In this document: piece after piece, positions 62,215 to 64,000 of the stretch
Layout of the letters: each line of letters starts with the position of its first letter
Position numbering within the stretch: position 1 is the stretch's first letter
Assembly (NCBI RefSeq): GCF_000526395.1
Contig: NZ_JAFZ01000001.1
Location: forward strand, 434,001 to 498,000
Source: Aminobacterium mobile DSM 12262
GTDB lineage: Bacteria > Synergistota > Synergistia > Synergistales > Aminobacteriaceae
Reading direction: 5' to 3'
DNA length: 64,000 nt
Program-made: the position numbers and the translations under genes
The notes under the pieces: model-generated
What the model saw: the letters and a program-made list of their open reading frames with translations, nothing else
What the model was told of the DNA's origin: nothing
Database searches by the model: none

Positions 62215-63348
62215 ATGGAGAATAATAAAGGGAAACGAGCTCAAAGAGAAGTAACAAGAGAAGAACTTTCGAACTATATGTGTAAGGTTCGAGAGCTTAT
62301 TCAAGAAGGCCAAAACAAAGGTTTTGTGACACAAAAAGACATAGAGAAATATATCCCCATCGACTTCTGGAATGCAGAGGTATTGGAGAATGTAGTGTCT
62401 AATCTTATGGAGTTGGGGATAGAGGTCATTGATGAGGAAGGGAAAGAGCGAGGTAGAGCAGAAGCGGAGGAAGAGGCTCTTCAGCCTGCTGAAGCTGAGA
62501 TCGGCAAACTTGACGATATTCCTCTCACTGATCCTGTTCGCATGTATTTGCGAGAGATAGGAAAGGTCCCTCTCCTAGAACCAGAAGAAGAGGTGGATTT
62601 GGCGAAGAGAGTAGAGGCTGGGGAGGAAGATGCAAAAAGGCAGATTATAGATGCGAACCTTCGTCTTGTCGTGAGCATCGCTAAAAAATATATTGGGCGC
62701 GGGATGCTTTTTCTTGATCTTATTCAAGAAGGCAATTTGGGGCTTATTCGTGCCGTAGAGAAGTTTGATTATCGAAAAGGTTTTAAATTTAGTACCTACG
62801 CTACATGGTGGATTCGCCAGGCTATTACTCGAGCTATAGCTGATCAGGCAAGAACTATTAGGGTTCCTGTCCATATGGTAGAGACTATCAATAAGATGGT
62901 GCGAGTGTCTCGACAGCTTGTGCAGAAATTAGGGCGGGAACCGACAGACGAGGAAATTGCAGCAGAGATGGAGATAGAACCAACAAAGGTCGAAGAGATT
63001 AGAAGAATTGCTCAACTCCCAGTCTCTCTTGAAACTCCAATAGGAGAAGAAGAGGATAGCCAGTTAGGAGATTTTATTGAAGATAGAGACTTGCCTAGTC
63101 CAGAAGAAGCGGCGGCGAGCCATTTGCTTCATGAACAAATTGATGAGATGTTAGAAGCTCTTTCTGACCGTGAAAGAGAAGTGCTTCAATATCGTTTCGG
63201 TTTAGAAGATGGCCGTTCCTATACGTTAGAAGAGGTTGGCAAGCGGTTTGGAGTAACCCGAGAGCGGATCCGTCAAATTGAGGCAAAGGCCTTGAGAAAA
63301 CTACGCCATCCTAGCCGTAGCAAAAAGCTCAGGGACTTTCTCGACTAA
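62215..63348 (+). CDS. rpoD: RNA polymerase primary sigma factor (sigma-70/SigA)
   Basis: A 377-residue sigma-70 factor that directs RNA polymerase to housekeeping promoters. Region 1.1-like sequence occupies residues 1-85, region 1.2 is [16 protein letters not shown] near 104, region 2 is [20 protein letters not shown] to [19 protein letters not shown] near 146-210, region 3 is [10 protein letters not shown] near 243, and region 4 is [15 protein letters not shown] to [19 protein letters not shown] near 312-365. The open frame starts at 62107, but GAGGAGGA followed by ATG 62215 fits better, although the gap of about 14 bases is long. dnaG, often upstream, is not here. Confidence 0.95.
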   Translation: MENNKGKRAQREVTREELSNYMCKVRELIQEGQNKGFVTQKDIEKYIPIDFWNAEVLENVVSNLMELGIEVIDEEGKERGRAEAEEEALQPAEAEIGKLDDIPLTDPVRMYLREIGKVPLLEPEEEVDLAKRVEAGEEDAKRQIIDANLRLVVSIAKKYIGRGMLFLDLIQEGNLGLIRAVEKFDYRKGFKFSTYATWWIRQAITRAIADQARTIRVPVHMVETINKMVRVSRQLVQKLGREPTDEEIAAEMEIEPTKVEEIRRIAQLPVSLETPIGEEEDSQLGDFIEDRDLPSPEEAAASHLLHEQIDEMLEALSDREREVLQYRFGLEDGRSYTLEEVGKRFGVTRERIRQIEAKALRKLRHPSRSKKLRDFLD

Positions 63349-63369
63349 TTGAGAATTTCAGTTGCTGAG

Positions 63370-63395
63370 GCGCGCTTTAAGGGCGCGCTTTTTTT
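63370..63395 (+). terminator. Intrinsic terminator of rpoD
   Basis: GCGCGCTT at 63370-63377 pairs with GGGCGCGC at 63381-63388 (two G-T wobbles near the loop), followed by seven T at 63389-63395. It lies about 20 bases after the rpoD stop. Confidence 0.88.
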
Positions 63396-63458
63396 ATAAT
63401 ATTTAAGACGTCGAGATAGTTTTTTTAATATAAAAATCTGAAGGAGGAGTGCATAAAA

Positions 63459-63737
63459 TTGGCGGGAAAAATCTTTGAAGCTATTATGATTATTTGTTTT
63501 GGTATGGCGTGGCCAGCTGCTATTTATAAGTCTTGGGCGTCACGAAGTACGGGAGGTAAGAGTCTCTCTTTTTTATGCATCATTTTGATCGGGTACGTTG
63601 CAGGAATATTACATGTTATTTTAGATAGCGAAGGTTTTAGCTGGATTCTGGTTTTGTACATTTTAAATACTCTTATGGTGTCTATCGATACGTGTCTTTA
63701 TTTTAGAAACAGGCGGATTGAGCGAAAACTTAAGTAG
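63459..63737 (+). CDS. SemiSWEET/PQ-loop-like small membrane protein
   Basis: A 92-residue protein with three hydrophobic spans. The first-span block FGMAWPAAIYKSWASRSTGGKSLSFL near residue 14 follows the PQ-loop/SemiSWEET pattern (a Pro-containing span, then a basic loop and GKSLSF). SemiSWEETs are small sugar transporters that work as dimers. The start is TTG 63459 after GAAGGAGGAG; no ATG is near. The stop is 28 bases ahead of the next gene, so the two may be linked. The substrate is unknown, and the family could also be a PQ-loop relative with another function. Confidence 0.7.
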   Translation: MAGKIFEAIMIICFGMAWPAAIYKSWASRSTGGKSLSFLCIILIGYVAGILHVILDSEGFSWILVLYILNTLMVSIDTCLYFRNRRIERKLK

Positions 63738-63764
63738 ATAGAATAGTTTTTTGCGAGGTGTTTA

Positions 63765-64000
63765 ATGAAAGCCAGAGCGGAGAGCCAACCTCAAAAAGGT
63801 GTAATACTTCTAGTAGGAAAAGACGACGGTACAAGCCAAGAGATAGAGCTCGTTTTTAAAAAAAATGCCTGCCCGTTTTTAGCAGTAACAGGACTTCATG
63901 TTGCTCTCCAGACGGCACGGGACGTTCATCCTTTTTTATCGATCGTAAATCTTTCTCTTGTTACCGATGCTGAGAGTGTAATGCTTGTTCGACGTTTGGA
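63765..64000 (+). CDS. Start of a gene cut by the window end, response-regulator-like
   Basis: 78 codons from ATG 63765 run open to the window end. GCGAGG precedes the start. The N-terminus KGVILLVGKDDGTSQEIELVF, with later LHVALQTARDVHPFLSIVNL and ESVMLVRRL, has the strand-helix rhythm of a receiver domain, but the phospho-acceptor Asp is not evident: the expected strand ends SIVNLSL. It could be a degenerate receiver or a two-component-like output protein. The C-terminal part is beyond this window. Confidence 0.6.
   Translation, partial: MKARAESQPQKGVILLVGKDDGTSQEIELVFKKNACPFLAVTGLHVALQTARDVHPFLSIVNLSLVTDAESVMLVRRL

Noticed and set aside
1-64000. tRNA, rRNA or CRISPR loci
   Set aside because: No cloverleaf with a T-arm GGTTCRANTCC in a spacer, no rRNA-like stretch and no regularly spaced direct repeats were seen on reading; a tRNAscan or minced run would settle it.

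Overview
The window most likely comes from a low-to-middle GC, amino-acid- and peptide-fermenting anaerobe of the phylum Synergistota (Aminobacterium-like). This is inferred from the gene content (many peptidases and peptide ABC transporters, butyrate kinase with phosphate butyryltransferase, lactate-racemase-like and UxaA-like enzymes, paired secreted C69 dipeptidases) and from base composition; no rRNA gene is present to confirm it. No tRNA, rRNA, CRISPR array, intact insertion sequence or prophage was seen.

Region 1 (87-15379) is a carboxylate or amino-acid catabolic locus. A KDPG/KHG aldolase fused to a VOC domain and an Ldh2-type dehydrogenase point left. A GntR regulator, butyrate kinase, phosphate butyryltransferase, a LeuA/NifV-like acyl transferase, a complete branched-chain-type ABC importer, a LarA-like racemase, a TIM-barrel isomerase fused to the small UxaA (SAF) domain and the separate large UxaA domain point right. 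The right-hand set ends at a strong terminator. Region 2 (15587-17165) holds a small membrane protein and a CCA-adding enzyme.

Region 3 (17209-39030) is a roughly 22-kb peptide-utilisation region. It has three M42 paralogues in an overlapping operon (only the middle one keeps a full active site), a family-5 solute-binding protein with an M55 D-aminopeptidase, a FadR-type regulator, a DppBCDF operon followed by a DmpA-like P1 peptidase and another solute-binding protein, then S9, M17 and M19 peptidases and a second Dpp operon that lacks its own binding protein.

Region 4 (39280-48856) carries gyrB with an upstream RemB-like gene, a YitT membrane protein, and an AddB-AddA recombination nuclease operon in which both subunits have the four-Cys iron-sulfur nuclease signature. 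Region 5 (48984-54895) starts with a small exported protein whose reading frame is interrupted by one in-frame TGA followed by a SECIS-like hairpin, making it a candidate HesB-like selenoprotein. It continues with a HAD phosphatase, a thioredoxin-domain (DUF255) protein, DedA and MATE membrane proteins and an unrecognised gene.

Region 6 (54937-61847) has two secreted C69 dipeptidases flanking a secreted DUF6305-like protein and a GC-richer three-gene operon (permease, 54-residue membrane peptide, aspartoacylase-like deacylase). Region 7 (62215-64000) holds the primary sigma factor gene rpoD, a SemiSWEET-like protein and the start of a gene cut by the window end. The most interesting observations are the TGA-interrupted gene, the M42 triplet with two degenerate members, the TIM-barrel/UxaA fusion, the doubled Fe-S signature in AddAB, a 17-bp inverted repeat pair at 60145-60222 and a palindromic repeat present in two copies between convergent genes.
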